Shown piece by piece: positions 55,639 to 64,000 of a DNA stretch of 64,000 bases; the stretch's first letter is position 1, and each line of letters starts with the position of its first letter. This DNA comes from Hyphomicrobiales bacterium (GTDB lineage Bacteria; Pseudomonadota; Alphaproteobacteria; Rhizobiales; Rhizobiaceae): assembly GCA_900470805.1 (NCBI GenBank), contig UCCA01000008.1, positions 62,001 to 126,000 on the forward strand, given 5' to 3'. The notes beneath the pieces were generated by a model, which was given only the letters and a program-made list of their open reading frames with translations, was not told where the DNA came from and did not search any database. The position numbers were made by a program, and so were the translations under genes.

Positions 55639-55669
55639 AAAAAATCCCGCCGGGGAGGCGGGATTTTTT
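55639..55669. terminator. Bidirectional terminator, mainly for ctrA
   Basis: A perfect 13-bp stem, AAAAAATCCCGCC with GGCGGGATTTTTT, has a 5-nt loop, giving T runs on both strands. It lies 26 nt after the ctrA stop. Confidence 0.9.
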
Positions 55670-55695
55670 CGATGTTCGGCGTAGGGGCCGACCTA

Positions 55696-56397
55696 TCAGG
55701 CAGTTTCGGCGTATTCGGCGCCATCCGGCTCGCGCAGCACATAGCCACGGCCCCAGACGGTTTCGATGTAGTTCGCGCCGCCGGCGGCATTTGCCAGCTT
55801 CTTGCGCAGCTTGCAGATGAACACGTCGATGATCTTCAGTTCAGGCTCGTCCATGCCGCCGTAAAGGTGGTTCAGGAACATTTCCTTGGTGAGGGTGGTG
55901 CCCTTGCGGAGCGAAAGCAGCTCCAGCATCTGGTATTCCTTGCCCGTCAGGTGAACGCGCTGGCCACCGACTTCGACGGTCTTGGCGTCGAGGTTGACGA
56001 TCAGTTCGCCGGTCGAGATGACAGACTGGGCGTGACCCTTGGAACGACGGACGATCGCATGGATGCGAGCGACCAGTTCGTCCTTGTGGAAAGGCTTGGT
56101 CATGTAGTCGTCGGCGCCGAAGCCGAGACCGCGAACCTTGTCCTCGATGCCGGCCATGCCGGAGAGGATGAGGATCGGTGTTTTAACCTTGGACAGGCGG
56201 AGAGTGCGGAGCACTTCATATCCGGACATGTCTGGAAGGTTGAGATCAAGAAGGATGATATCATAATCATACAACTTGCCGAGATCGACGCCTTCTTCAC
56301 CTAGATCGGTGGTGTAGACGTTGAAACTTTCTGACTTGAGCATCAGTTCGATGCTCTGCGCTGTCGCGCTGTCATCTTCGATGAGTAGTACCCGCAT
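55696..56397 (-). CDS. ctrA: Cell-cycle master response regulator CtrA
   Basis: A 233-residue OmpR-type regulator. The receiver begins [20 protein letters not shown], and the phospho-acceptor Asp51 lies in [20 protein letters not shown]. The DNA-binding domain contains [32 protein letters not shown] and [14 protein letters not shown], virtually diagnostic of CtrA. It represses replication initiation and activates division, flagellar and envelope genes. The C-terminus ends EYAETA, similar to the AA-type ClpXP degradation tag. The upstream region has four GANTC sites and a CtrA-like box. Confidence 0.98.
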   Translation of the reverse strand: MRVLLIEDDSATAQSIELMLKSESFNVYTTDLGEEGVDLGKLYDYDIILLDLNLPDMSGYEVLRTLRLSKVKTPILILSGMAGIEDKVRGLGFGADDYMTKPFHKDELVARIHAIVRRSKGHAQSVISTGELIVNLDAKTVEVGGQRVHLTGKEYQMLELLSLRKGTTLTKEMFLNHLYGGMDEPELKIIDVFICKLRKKLANAAGGANYIETVWGRGYVLREPDGAEYAETA

Positions 56398-56837
56398 TCT
56401 TATCCCCTTTACCGCCGCCGAAAGGTGGTCTGGCCCCTACGCGATACAGATATGTCACTGCGTGATTTGGAAGCTGCCACGAAATGGTTAACAAATTCTG
56501 ATTCACTCTGGCAAGAGGTAATCAATTTATTAAATATTTTGTCCATTCCGCTGTTTTCCAACGAGAATCCGCAAAGCCCACTTCTCAACTGTTACGTTAA
56601 GAAAGGCCGGCAAGCGATTCATTCGACTCACCAATGAAATGGACCGGAAATCGCGTAGTTGTGTTTACCGACCCTTAAATCATCGGGACTATCATTAACG
56701 ATGCCCGTAAACGAAAGGTTACCAGCGGTAGGTTTTTGTTAACGCCGACGGAAATTTTTTGGGCAAGCCGCATGAACGCGGCCGCTAAGGGGCGGTTTCA
56801 AGTGAAGCCGGGGTCTCGCATCACTGGAGTAATGCGT
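56398..56837. promoter_or_regulatory. ctrA/fliJ-like divergent regulatory region with clustered GANTC sites
   Basis: This 440-nt AT-rich region has no gene. Four CcrM methylation sites GANTC lie at 56500-56504, 56565-56569, 56616-56620 and 56625-56629; roughly one per 256 nt is expected by chance. A CtrA-like box, read on the minus strand as TTAA-N7-TAAAC, is at 56663-56678. In Caulobacter, methylation state and CtrA binding both control ctrA transcription, and a similar scheme is inferred here. The exact promoters are not clear to me. Confidence 0.6.
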
Positions 56838-57188
56838 ATGAAGTCGCGTGAGAGCCTAGTTCGTCTGAAAGAGTTTCAGGTGAACGAAAAACGTCGCCAG
56901 CTGCAGCAATTGCAGATGATGATGTCCGAGTTTGATCGGATGACGAAGGATCTGGAGAGCCAGATCGTCGTCGAAGAGAAGAAGTCCGGCATTTCCGATC
57001 CGAATCACTTCGCCTATCCGACCTTCGCAAAGGCAGCACGCCAGCGCGCGGACAATCTTCAGGTTTCCATCAAGGAACTGAGGATGCAGGAAGAGGCCTT
57101 GGAGCAGTCGCTCGAAGAGATGCAGGCGGAATATGCACGCGCTGCCGCGCTCGAAGAGCGCGACGGGGCGGTTCGGGCGCGAGCCTAA
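56838..57188 (+). CDS. fliJ: FliJ-like coiled-coil protein
   Basis: A 116-residue, almost fully helical protein (KSRESLVRLKEFQVNEKRRQLQQLQMMMSEFDRM and later ELRMQEEALEQSLEEMQAEYARA). Its size and layout match FliJ, the export-apparatus stalk protein that works with the FliI ATPase. I start at the ATG at 56838 (GGAG 8 nt upstream); ATG 56832 is also possible. No other flagellar gene is nearby, so the name rests on resemblance and on the recollection that rhizobial ctrA neighbours carry this annotation. Confidence 0.65.
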   Translation: MKSRESLVRLKEFQVNEKRRQLQQLQMMMSEFDRMTKDLESQIVVEEKKSGISDPNHFAYPTFAKAARQRADNLQVSIKELRMQEEALEQSLEEMQAEYARAAALEERDGAVRARA

Positions 57189-57228
57189 GCCAAGATGATC
57201 GGCGCCTCGGCGTCGAATTGTCATCTAT

Positions 57229-57273
57229 AAAAGCCATGCATGGCGGGCGTGCTGTCCGTCATACATGGCTTTT
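57229..57273. terminator. Hairpin between convergent fliJ-like and small GNAT genes
   Basis: A 10-bp stem, AAAAGCCATG with CATGGCTTTT, has a long 25-nt loop and a T run on both strands. The inner GCCATGCATGGC can also fold by itself. Confidence 0.55.
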
Positions 57274-57290
57274 GGCATTTTCGGGGGGAC

Positions 57291-57572
57291 TCAGAGATTG
57301 ACGACGTCTCGCCATTCTTCGTGGCGCTGCGATTGCGCCTTGAAAAAGGGGCAGAGCGGGATGATCTTCCAGCCACCCTTGCGCGCTTCCTCGATGGCGT
57401 GAACAGCCAATGCCTGGCCGACCCCTTTTCCGCGCAAAGCGTCCGGAACGCCGGTATGGTCGATGATGATGAGTTTCGGCGTTGTCCGCGAATAGGTCAT
57501 TTCGGCCTGGTGGCCTTCGACTTCAGCGACATAGCGCCCGCCGGACTTCGTCTCTTCGCTGTTGATTTCCAT
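57291..57572 (-). CDS. Small GNAT-like N-acetyltransferase
   Basis: A 93-residue protein of the minimal GNAT type (YidJ/Gtn10-like). The acetyl-CoA loop is GVPDALRGKGVGQALAVHAIEEAR, and the end WKIIPLCPFFKAQSQRHEEW matches the C-terminal signature of this group. Substrates of these short proteins are not generally known. RBS GAGGAGACGGAC precedes the start. Confidence 0.85.
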   Translation of the reverse strand: MEINSEETKSGGRYVAEVEGHQAEMTYSRTTPKLIIIDHTGVPDALRGKGVGQALAVHAIEEARKGGWKIIPLCPFFKAQSQRHEEWRDVVNL

Positions 57573-57934
57573 GTCCGTCTCCTCTGAACCGTGTCGATCC
57601 GCAGGCTGGCACAGCTTTCGGCCGGCGCAAAGACGGATGCTGGAAACGCACCGTTCGCAATGTCACTCCGGCGGCATCTTTGCCGGTGTCAGGATGGACG
57701 AGGCTTCGCTATTCTGCAGAGAAAAAATCGCCAGTTCGCCGATGCCTGCACGGCCTTGGTCCGAGTGGTCTTTGTGGACTTCGGCCGAGCTTGGACAGCG
57801 GTTCAATTGTCTGGAAATGCGCCGCAGGTCGGCGGCAACAGAAGGATTTTAGTTCTAACAATGGTATCGGGCCGACGTCGCATCAGGGGATGCACGTACG
57901 GCCCGAGAAAATCGCAATAGGCTCTAAAAATTGA
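57573..57934. other. Gene-free stretch between small GNAT gene and sciP
   Basis: About 360 nt with GNAT's minus-strand promoter side and the sciP 3' flank. Short open frames exist on the plus strand but lack ribosome binding sites and have atypical Arg/Cys/Ser-rich translations. I see no clear terminator. Confidence 0.4.
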
Positions 57935-58210
57935 TCAATGACGATACTGCTGTATGCGCGTGGTGCGCAGACCGGCAAGACCATGGCTATTGATTGAAGA
58001 CTGCCAGGAGAGGAACTCCTCGACTGTCAGGGTGTAACGTTCGCAAGCTTCTTCCAAGCTCAACAAACCACCGCGCACTGCCGCGACAACCTCTGCCTTG
58101 CGGCGGATAACCCAGCGCCGCGTATTCGGCGGCGGCAAATCCGCAATCGTCAGCGGGCTGCCATCGGGGCCGATGACATATTTCACTCGGGGACGTATCA
58201 TTTCGGTCAT
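57935..58210 (-). CDS. sciP: CtrA inhibitor SciP (DUF1153)
   Basis: A 91-residue DUF1153 protein: RPRVKYVIGPDGSPLTIADL, then PPPNTRRWVIRRKAEVVAAV, a helix-turn-helix GGLLSLEEACERYTLTVEEF, and the end LAGLRTTRIQQYRH. This is nearly the Caulobacter SciP sequence as I remember it. SciP binds CtrA or its target DNA and blocks recruitment of RNA polymerase in S/G2. The start ATG at 58210 is preferred over a 12-codon longer frame. It lies about 1.5 kb from ctrA on the same strand. Confidence 0.95.
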   Translation of the reverse strand: MTEMIRPRVKYVIGPDGSPLTIADLPPPNTRRWVIRRKAEVVAAVRGGLLSLEEACERYTLTVEEFLSWQSSINSHGLAGLRTTRIQQYRH

Positions 58211-58611
58211 TGGACTCTCTACACAACTCAAGACCACGAGAGCCACTCTAGCTTGTCACATTTAAAAATTGCCTAAGCTCGTCGTAACACTTTGATAACA
58301 ACTTTAACCGCCTCGGGCCGAAGCACCCCTATGCAACTCGTACAACGCTCCCCTTACGTAAATTTGTCGTCCGTGCATGGGAGCCATGCACAATGGATGT
58401 TAGTTGTTTGATCGATAGCAAACTATAAGCCGATTCAACATAAGCTTGAGTGTCTGGCCTCGCCACGGCTCTTCTTGGCACATCGCGTAAGGTTGCAAAT
58501 TATTGGCTTCGTATCTTGTCGATGCGGGCGGTTTTTTCTTTGCCGATGCTTCGTTTTCCTGTCGCCAAGACGAGTTTCAGGGGCAAAATCAGCCTGCGAA
58601 GGACAAAATCG
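58211..58611. promoter_or_regulatory. Divergent promoter region of sciP and luxR-type gene, with a CtrA-like half-palindrome
   Basis: A gene-free 400-nt stretch. TTAA-N7-CTAA at 58262-58276, about 52 nt from the sciP start, differs by one base from TTAA-N7-TTAA. GANTC sites occur at 58213 and 58432. In Caulobacter sciP is CtrA-activated, so a CtrA site is expected, but this one is only suggestive. Confidence 0.4.
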
Positions 58612-59349
58612 ATGCGAAATGAGGGACGTGCCGTGCAGAACGGCGCGGCGGATATTGCTTTTCTATCGCCGGCCAAGCCCAATGCAGTGACGGTCGATCC
58701 GAAGGAGCGCCTTACGTCATTGACCAAGGCGGCCGGCTTTACTCACTTTCTGTTCGCAAAATTTCCCTGCGGCGATTGCAGCGGCTTTTCCGGCAACCAT
58801 TTGCTGAGCAACTGGCCTGATGCGCTGGTGACGGCTTACGACGAGGGTGATCTGTTTCATAATAGTGCGCTGGTCGCAGAACTCAAACGATCGAGCCTGC
58901 CTTTCAGCCTCGACGCGACGGCATTCGAGAGCAATAACAACAGCCTGAAGAGCGAACGCATCACGACAATGTTTCGTGGGCTTGGGGTCAAGCGGACCTT
59001 CGCTTTCGTTCTGCATGATGGTGATCGCCGGCCCTATATTTTTGCGTTTTCCGGCTCGCGTTCGGATCTCTCCCGTGATGAGGCGATGGAGCAGGTGTTT
59101 GGGGCCATGGAATTTTTGGATGCCTATGCGCGCTCGCAGGCGACGGAGCAGCCGCTGGAAAGTCTCAGCAACCGCGAAATCGAATGCCTGCGCTGGTCGG
59201 CAGCCGGAAAAAGCAGCGATGAGATCGCGATCATTCTCGACCTCTCGCCACATACAGTCGTCGGCTACCTCAAGAGCGCGATGCGCAAGCTCGATTCCGT
59301 CAACCGGATGCAGGCCGTGGCGCGCGCGTTCCGCTATCGCCTGCTTTAG
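58612..59349 (+). CDS. LuxR family transcriptional regulator
   Basis: A 245-residue protein: an N-terminal autoinducer-binding-type domain (about residues 25-165, with FRGLGVKRTFAFVLHDGDRRPY) and a C-terminal LuxR HTH, LSNREIECLRWSAAGKSSDEIAIIL followed by SPHTVVGYLKSAMRKL. The start ATG at 58612 follows AAGGACAAAATCG; a 54-codon upstream extension has unrelated composition. No acyl-homoserine lactone synthase gene is nearby, so it may be an orphan (solo) receptor or a motility regulator of the VisN/VisR kind. Confidence 0.85.
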   Translation: MRNEGRAVQNGAADIAFLSPAKPNAVTVDPKERLTSLTKAAGFTHFLFAKFPCGDCSGFSGNHLLSNWPDALVTAYDEGDLFHNSALVAELKRSSLPFSLDATAFESNNNSLKSERITTMFRGLGVKRTFAFVLHDGDRRPYIFAFSGSRSDLSRDEAMEQVFGAMEFLDAYARSQATEQPLESLSNREIECLRWSAAGKSSDEIAIILDLSPHTVVGYLKSAMRKLDSVNRMQAVARAFRYRLL

Positions 59350-59354
59350 CCGCT

Positions 59355-60392
59355 CTACAGCATAACAGCGCAAAGCTCCGTCTGCGTCGGTCCGAACCGG
59401 TACTGCGCGCTTCCGCCGTGGAGCAGCGCCAGCCAATCCCCCTCGTTCAAGAGCACGATTGTCGTGGCGCTCTGCCGGCTTGGCGCGACGGATGCCCCGC
59501 CGGCGGCGCTGACAAGGACGGTCGTACCGTTCGCCTCGATCGCCGCGTCATGGCCGGAAGAGGTGAGGGTGCTGAGGTTGAGGGACAGCAGGTATAGCCC
59601 TGATGCCGGAATCAGCAGCCGATTTCCGACGCCGGCAGGAACGGCCCCACCCAGCGAGAAGCCGCCTTGCTGGACAGCCAGATCGGCAAACCCCGTTCTG
59701 CTTGCGGCTGCGGGTGTTGCGGTGCCGGGAGATAGAGACGCGCGCACGGCAGGTCGTGCCGGGGTATGTAAGATACCGTCGGCTGTGACGCTCATGGCCG
59801 TCAACCAGTTGCTGCCATCCGCGCTTACCTTGATCGAGAACCGATCGTCGCCAGCCAAGCCCATCTCGGCGCGTCCGGACCAGCCGGTCTGAAACAGCAG
59901 AGTGCCCGTGTCAGAGGCGTCGGCCTTGTTCAGCTTGAGCTGGTGGCCCTGGCCGGCATGGCTCAGGAGCGTTGCCGGCGAGGCGACAGAGAGGCGATTG
60001 ACGGTGTCGGGCGTGGCGTTGACGCCAAGCATCGGAACACTGCCGTCCGCTGCCAGCGACATGGCCTGCCACTCGCCACCATCGAAGGCCTTGATCTGCC
60101 CGGTTTCGAGAAAGAACGCCTGCCAGCCGGTTTTCGGGGTGATGTAAAGCCAGGCGCCGTCCTGCCACATGGCGAGCAATCCGGTCTTTCCGGCCCAGAT
60201 CCCTTCTGCTTCCGCCGCCAGGAGATAGCAGGCGCCTTCCTCGGGCGTTGGCGGCGGCGTTCGGGTTTCCGTGGTGATAGTGAGTTGCACAACAGCGTCC
60301 AGCCGTTGGAGCGCCTCATTGTGTGGCACGTGTTTCTGCGCCTGCGACGGCAGAATGTAGGGCAGGGCGAGATTGCTGGTCTGATCCGACAC
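59355..60392 (-). CDS. DUF2793 protein (phage/GTA tail-associated type)
   Basis: A 345-residue protein from a GTG start at 60392, with GGGAG upstream. The N-terminal DUF2793 domain (residues 1-95) begins SNLALPYILPSQAQKHVPHN and contains GAWLYITPKTGWQAFF. The middle is beta-rich. The C-terminal 130 residues resemble a C1q/TNF-like jelly roll (GLYLLSLNLSTL, TTIVLLNEGDWLALLHGG). DUF2793 is commonly linked to prophages and gene transfer agents, but no other phage gene is present here. It might be a lone surface or tail-fibre-like protein. Confidence 0.75.
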   Translation of the reverse strand: MSDQTSNLALPYILPSQAQKHVPHNEALQRLDAVVQLTITTETRTPPPTPEEGACYLLAAEAEGIWAGKTGLLAMWQDGAWLYITPKTGWQAFFLETGQIKAFDGGEWQAMSLAADGSVPMLGVNATPDTVNRLSVASPATLLSHAGQGHQLKLNKADASDTGTLLFQTGWSGRAEMGLAGDDRFSIKVSADGSNWLTAMSVTADGILHTPARPAVRASLSPGTATPAAASRTGFADLAVQQGGFSLGGAVPAGVGNRLLIPASGLYLLSLNLSTLTSSGHDAAIEANGTTVLVSAAGGASVAPSRQSATTIVLLNEGDWLALLHGGSAQYRFGPTQTELCAVML

Positions 60393-60517
60393 GATGTGCT
60401 CCCGATTTGCGACAATGGTTCGTTGCCGCAAATCGTAGGTGTCGTTTTGGTTGCGTGGACAAGGAGTCCGATCTCACGTTGATTTAAAAGGGATATCCCG
60501 CTGAAGCGTCCCCCGCG

Positions 60518-61297
60518 TTAGCGCGAGCTGCCGCCCCAGGAGATGAAATCCGGGTTGGCAAAATCGCAATCGTGCGCCTGCCGCGTCTTGCCGTAGGTCA
60601 GCGGTTGTCCGTCCAGCGTCACCGTGGAGCCGCCGGCGGCTCGCAAAACCGCGTCGCCCGCGGCCGTGTCCCACTCCATGGTGCGGGTGAATCGCGGGTA
60701 GACGTCCGCTTCGCCCTCCGCCAGCAGGCAGAATTTCAAGGAGGAGCCGACGTTGCGGCACTCGGAAATCGCCTGCTCGGCCAGAAAGCGTGCGGTCTGC
60801 GGACTGTCGTGCAAACGGCTGGCCAGCGCCGTGCGGTCTTTGCCTGCGAAGCGCACATTGATCGGCAGACGCTGCTCGACGCGAAAGTCGGCATCTACGA
60901 ACAGTTTTTCAGCGCTGCCGTTTTCGCCCAGAAACGCGATGCCGAGGGCGGGGGCAAAGACGATGCCAGCCATCGGGTGTCCGTCGGTGATGTAGGCGAT
61001 GTTTACGGTGAACTCAGGCCGCCTATCGACGAATTCGCGGGTGCCATCGAGCGGATCGACGAGAAAGAACGAAGCGCCGATATCGGGGACGATGCCGGCG
61101 GCCACGGATTCCTCGGCGATGACAGGGATGTCTGGAAAGTCCGCGCGCAGATGCCGCAGGATAATACGTTCCGCCTGTTCGTCGGCGATCGTCACCGGGC
61201 TATTGTCAGCCTTTTTGGCAGCCGTGCAGCCAGCCTTGAAAACTTCCATGATGGCCTTGCCGGCTTCCAGCGCGGCACGTTCAAATGTCTGGAGCAT
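60518..61297 (-). CDS. cysQ: 3'(2'),5'-bisphosphate nucleotidase CysQ
   Basis: A 259-residue inositol-monophosphatase-fold enzyme. Metal-binding motifs are VIAEES, FLVDPLDGTREFV and WDTAAGDAVLRAAGG. It hydrolyses PAP to AMP, relieving inhibition in sulphate assimilation. I choose the ATG at 61297 because MLQTFERAALEAGKAIMEVF aligns with the E. coli CysQ N-terminus; a TTG 15 nt upstream is in frame. It stands alone on the minus strand. Confidence 0.92.
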   Translation of the reverse strand: MLQTFERAALEAGKAIMEVFKAGCTAAKKADNSPVTIADEQAERIILRHLRADFPDIPVIAEESVAAGIVPDIGASFFLVDPLDGTREFVDRRPEFTVNIAYITDGHPMAGIVFAPALGIAFLGENGSAEKLFVDADFRVEQRLPINVRFAGKDRTALASRLHDSPQTARFLAEQAISECRNVGSSLKFCLLAEGEADVYPRFTRTMEWDTAAGDAVLRAAGGSTVTLDGQPLTYGKTRQAHDCDFANPDFISWGGSSR

Positions 61298-61700
61298 CGC
61301 AGTCGGGTTCAACCTTCTTTGTCCAGCCTGTCATATAGTCGCTTTTGACTGCCGTTGCACAGCCATTACGTGCTTCCCGACGTCGCAGCTGGTGTTTCGC
61401 CATGCCGGCTCGTCTTAGAAATACTATCCCGGCATTGGTCTCAAGCGCCGGGATCGGCCCGGGGAAATGCGGTTCTGCGGTTAAAAGTAGCGTTCCACCT
61501 TATCTGGTGTTGAAAAAATCGACTCTTTGAGTGTCAGAAAGTCATTTTCACCAAAACGGTAAAGAACTTTGGAGCTTTGTAATTTTGCACTTCCCTTTTG
61601 CCTTGAAAGCAGTATGAAATCTTAAAACAAGGGTTCAGTAAGGGCTCTAATAACAAGAGACGCAGGCTTTTCGGGGTTCTGTGTCCAGGGGAAAAGACAT
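61298..61700. other. Long leader/promoter region upstream of livH
   Basis: About 400 nt of AT-rich sequence between the divergent cysQ and livH genes. It should hold the livHM promoter and a 5' leader. I find no clear -35/-10 pair, no strong hairpin and no open frame with a ribosome binding site. A GANTC site (GACTC) lies at 61521. Confidence 0.4.
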
Positions 61701-62603
61701 ATGGAATATTTTGTCCAGCAGCTCGTCAACGGGCTGACTCTTGGATCCATCTATGGCCTTGTCGCAATCGGCTACACGATGGTTTACGGCATTGTCGGCA
61801 TGATCAATTTCGCCCACGGCGATATCTTCATGATCGGCGGTTTTGCTGCCCTTATCGTCTTTCTCGTCCTGACATCGATGTTTGCTGGTCTGCCGGTCGC
61901 CGTTTTGCTGCTGGTGATGCTCCTTGCCGCGATGCTGATGACGAGTTTGTGGAACTGGACGATCGAGCGTGTCGCCTATCGCCCGCTGCGCGGTTCGTTC
62001 CGCCTGGCGCCGTTGATCACCGCGATCGGCATGTCGATCACGCTGTCGAACTTCATTCAGGTGACGCAGGGACCGCGCAACAAGCCGATCCCGCCGCTGA
62101 TCAGCAGCGTCTATAACGTCGGTGGCATCACGATTTCGCTGAAGCAGATCGTCATCATGGTCATTACAGCGGTTCTGCTGACGGTCTTCTGGTATCTCGT
62201 CAATCATACGGCCCTCGGGCGCGCCCAGCGTGCGACCGAGCAGGACCGCAAGATGGCGGCGCTTTTGGGCGTCAACGTCGACCAGACGATCTCGGTCACG
62301 TTCATCATGGGTGCGGCCCTCGCTGCCGTCGCCGGTACGATGTACCTGATGTATTATGGCGTGGTGAACTTCAACGATGGCTTCGTTCCCGGCGTGAAAG
62401 CCTTCACGGCGGCTGTTCTCGGTGGCATCGGTTCGCTTCCCGGCGCCGTTCTCGGCGGCCTGATGATCGGTCTGATCGAATCCCTGTGGTCGGCGTATTT
62501 CACCATCGCTTACAAGGACGTGGCGACCTTCGCCATCCTCGCTTTCGTGCTGATCTTCAAGCCGACAGGTATCCTGGGCCGGCCGGAAGTCGAGAAGGTT
62601 TAA
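61701..62603 (+). CDS. livH: Branched-chain amino acid ABC transporter permease LivH
   Basis: A 300-residue permease with about eight TM segments. Family motifs are [32 protein letters not shown] and the cytoplasmic EAA-like loop [21 protein letters not shown]. It forms the inner-membrane channel with LivM. A ribosome binding site GGGGAAAAG lies upstream. livM follows after a 4-nt gap. The binding protein and the two ATPases are not in the window and are probably to the right or elsewhere. Confidence 0.95.
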   Translation: MEYFVQQLVNGLTLGSIYGLVAIGYTMVYGIVGMINFAHGDIFMIGGFAALIVFLVLTSMFAGLPVAVLLLVMLLAAMLMTSLWNWTIERVAYRPLRGSFRLAPLITAIGMSITLSNFIQVTQGPRNKPIPPLISSVYNVGGITISLKQIVIMVITAVLLTVFWYLVNHTALGRAQRATEQDRKMAALLGVNVDQTISVTFIMGAALAAVAGTMYLMYYGVVNFNDGFVPGVKAFTAAVLGGIGSLPGAVLGGLMIGLIESLWSAYFTIAYKDVATFAILAFVLIFKPTGILGRPEVEKV

Positions 62604-62607
62604 CGTC

Positions 62608-63999
62608 ATGGCAAATGTCGAAAACGCCTCTGGCAAGCCCGCGTCCGGTCTTGTCCAGAAGGGTATTAAAGAAGCGCTGTTCGCAGCCGTGATCTCGTTT
62701 GGCATGTTTGTGCTCTATGTCGGCCTCGGCACGCAGCAGAACATTAGCAACGAACTCATCGTCGTGCAGCGCTGGGGCCTGCTGGCCATCTTCGTGGCAA
62801 TCGCGGCAGTCGGTCGCTTCGCGATCGTGGTCTTCCTGCGTCCGCATCTGGATGCGCGAAAGCTGGCAAAGGCGCGCAGCGGCGAGCTGGAGATTTCCAC
62901 GGAAAAGGGCTTCTTCCATGCGCATTTCCTGAAGATCGCGCTGGTCGCTCTGTTGCTTTATCCCGTCGTTATCGTGGCGCTGGTCGGCGCGCAGGGCTCG
63001 CTCAAGTGGGTCGATAACTTCGGTATCCAGATCCTAATCTACGTGATGCTGGCCTGGGGCCTCAACATCGTCGTCGGTCTTGCCGGTCTGCTTGATCTTG
63101 GCTACGTCGCCTTCTATGCCGTCGGTGCCTATTCCTACGCGCTGCTGTCCAGCTATTTCGGCCTTTCCTTCTGGGTGCTGCTGCCGCTCTCCGGTATCTT
63201 CGCGGCTCTCTGGGGCATCATTCTCGGCTTCCCGGTGCTGCGTCTGCGCGGTGACTACCTGGCGATCGTGACACTGGCTTTCGGTGAAATCATCCGATTG
63301 GTCATCATCAACTGGACGGCGCTCACCAAGGGCACGTTCGGCATTGCCAGCATTCCGAAGGCAACGCTGTTCGGCATCCCGTTCGATGCCAGCCCGCACG
63401 GCTTCGCCAAGCTGTTCCACCTGCCGATCTCGTCGGCCTACTACAAGATCTTCCTGTTCTATCTGATCCTGGCGCTCTGCATGCTGACGGCTTACGTCAC
63501 CATCCGGCTACGCCGCATGCCGATCGGCCGTGCATGGGAAGCGCTGCGCGAAGACGAGATCGCCTGCCGTTCGCTCGGTATCAACACGGTGACGACGAAG
63601 CTCACGGCCTTCGCCACCGGCGCGATGTTCGGCGGCTTTGCCGGCTCGTTCTTCGCTGCCCGCCAAGGCTTCGTCTCGCCTGAATCCTTCGTGTTCCTGG
63701 AATCGGCCGTCATCCTCGCCATCGTCGTTCTCGGCGGCATGGGTTCGCTGACTGGCATCGCCATCGCCGCGATCGTGATGATCGGCGGCACGGAAATGCT
63801 GCGCGAGATGGAGTTCCTGAAGCTCGTCTTCGGACCTGATTTCACACCGGAACTCTACCGCATGCTGCTCTTCGGTCTGGCAATGGTCGTCGTCATGCTG
63901 ATCAAGCCGCGCGGCTTCGTGGGATCGCGTGAACCGACGGCCTTCCTCAAGGAACGCAAGTCGGTATCGGGAAGCTTCACCAAGGAGGGCCACGGCTGA
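62608..63999 (+). CDS. livM: Branched-chain amino acid ABC transporter permease LivM
   Basis: A 463-residue permease. The N-terminal 130 residues hold extra TM helices and a charged loop, longer than many LivM proteins. The core has [27 protein letters not shown] and the ATPase-contact loop [19 protein letters not shown]. It works with LivH. The stop is at 63997-63999, one base before the window edge; ATPase genes livG and livF usually follow. Confidence 0.94.
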   Translation: MANVENASGKPASGLVQKGIKEALFAAVISFGMFVLYVGLGTQQNISNELIVVQRWGLLAIFVAIAAVGRFAIVVFLRPHLDARKLAKARSGELEISTEKGFFHAHFLKIALVALLLYPVVIVALVGAQGSLKWVDNFGIQILIYVMLAWGLNIVVGLAGLLDLGYVAFYAVGAYSYALLSSYFGLSFWVLLPLSGIFAALWGIILGFPVLRLRGDYLAIVTLAFGEIIRLVIINWTALTKGTFGIASIPKATLFGIPFDASPHGFAKLFHLPISSAYYKIFLFYLILALCMLTAYVTIRLRRMPIGRAWEALREDEIACRSLGINTVTTKLTAFATGAMFGGFAGSFFAARQGFVSPESFVFLESAVILAIVVLGGMGSLTGIAIAAIVMIGGTEMLREMEFLKLVFGPDFTPELYRMLLFGLAMVVVMLIKPRGFVGSREPTAFLKERKSVSGSFTKEGHG

Positions 64000-64000
64000 T

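Noticed and set aside
56695..56711. TTAACGATGCCCGTAAAC as a CtrA box
   Set aside because: The half-sites are 9 nt apart instead of 7.
57591..57920. Short plus-strand frames in the gap before sciP
   Set aside because: No ribosome binding site, atypical Cys/Arg/Ser-rich composition, and several overlapping frames of similar length.

Overview
The window reads as chromosomal DNA of an alphaproteobacterium in the Hyphomicrobiales, most likely a Rhizobiaceae relative (Rhizobium/Agrobacterium/Sinorhizobium type). This is inferred from gene content. It carries ctrA, chpT, sciP and a DUF1134 (EipA-type) gene, a rkpK-lpsL pair, an ExoP-like polysaccharide co-polymerase, RpoH next to an RluD-type synthase, GANTC sites upstream of ctrA, and a RIME-like palindromic repeat. 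Coding density is high and codon third positions are GC-rich. I see no tRNA, rRNA, insertion sequence, CRISPR array or replication origin.

Layout. 1-2.2 kb: the end of a polysaccharide locus (ExoQ/Wzy-type membrane protein cut by the window edge, and an acyltransferase). 2.2-12 kb: export and stress (RND pump and adaptor, CPA1 antiporter, MarR-EmrA-EmrB operon). 12-21.5 kb: a DNA glycosylase, two divergent LysR loci, a probable small RNA with anti-Shine-Dalgarno loops, and a second RND system preceded by an alpha/beta-hydrolase that has lost its catalytic residues. 21.6-25.5 kb: a D-erythronate-type dehydrogenase pair and a PAS-GGDEF-EAL protein. 25.5-30.8 kb (minus strand): nucleotide-sugar supply (phosphomannomutase, ManC, UDP-glucose dehydrogenase, UDP-glucuronate epimerase). 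31-33.4 kb: uracil-DNA glycosylase and a quinone-detoxification-like pair. 33.5-41 kb: a polysaccharide operon (ExoP-like protein, glycosyltransferase, plant-like GDP-mannose 3,5-epimerase, flippase, polymerase, WcaF-type acetyltransferase), followed by a convergent split-domain SGNH hydrolase.

43-53.5 kb is mostly core: GNAT, EamA transporter, purA, a large one-TM protein, rpoH, an RluD-type synthase, a SpoU methyltransferase and a coiled-coil membrane protein. 53.6-58.2 kb is a cell-cycle and envelope cluster: eipA, chpT, an orphan receiver, ctrA, a FliJ-like gene, a small GNAT and sciP. 58.2-64 kb holds a LuxR regulator, a DUF2793 protein, cysQ, and livH-livM, with livM ending at the window edge.

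How it fits together. The minus-strand sugar genes make GDP-mannose, UDP-glucuronate and UDP-galacturonate. The epimerase in the polysaccharide operon could convert GDP-mannose to GDP-L-galactose or GDP-L-gulose for a polymer that is flipped, polymerised and acetylated by its neighbours. In the ctrA cluster, the phosphotransferase that activates CtrA, CtrA itself and its inhibitor SciP lie within 4 kb, with an uncharacterised receiver between chpT and ctrA. The points I would re-examine first are the sRNA near 14.76 kb, the pseudo-hydrolase at 16 kb, the GDP-mannose epimerase, the apparent frameshift at the start of the polymerase gene, and the orphan receiver.
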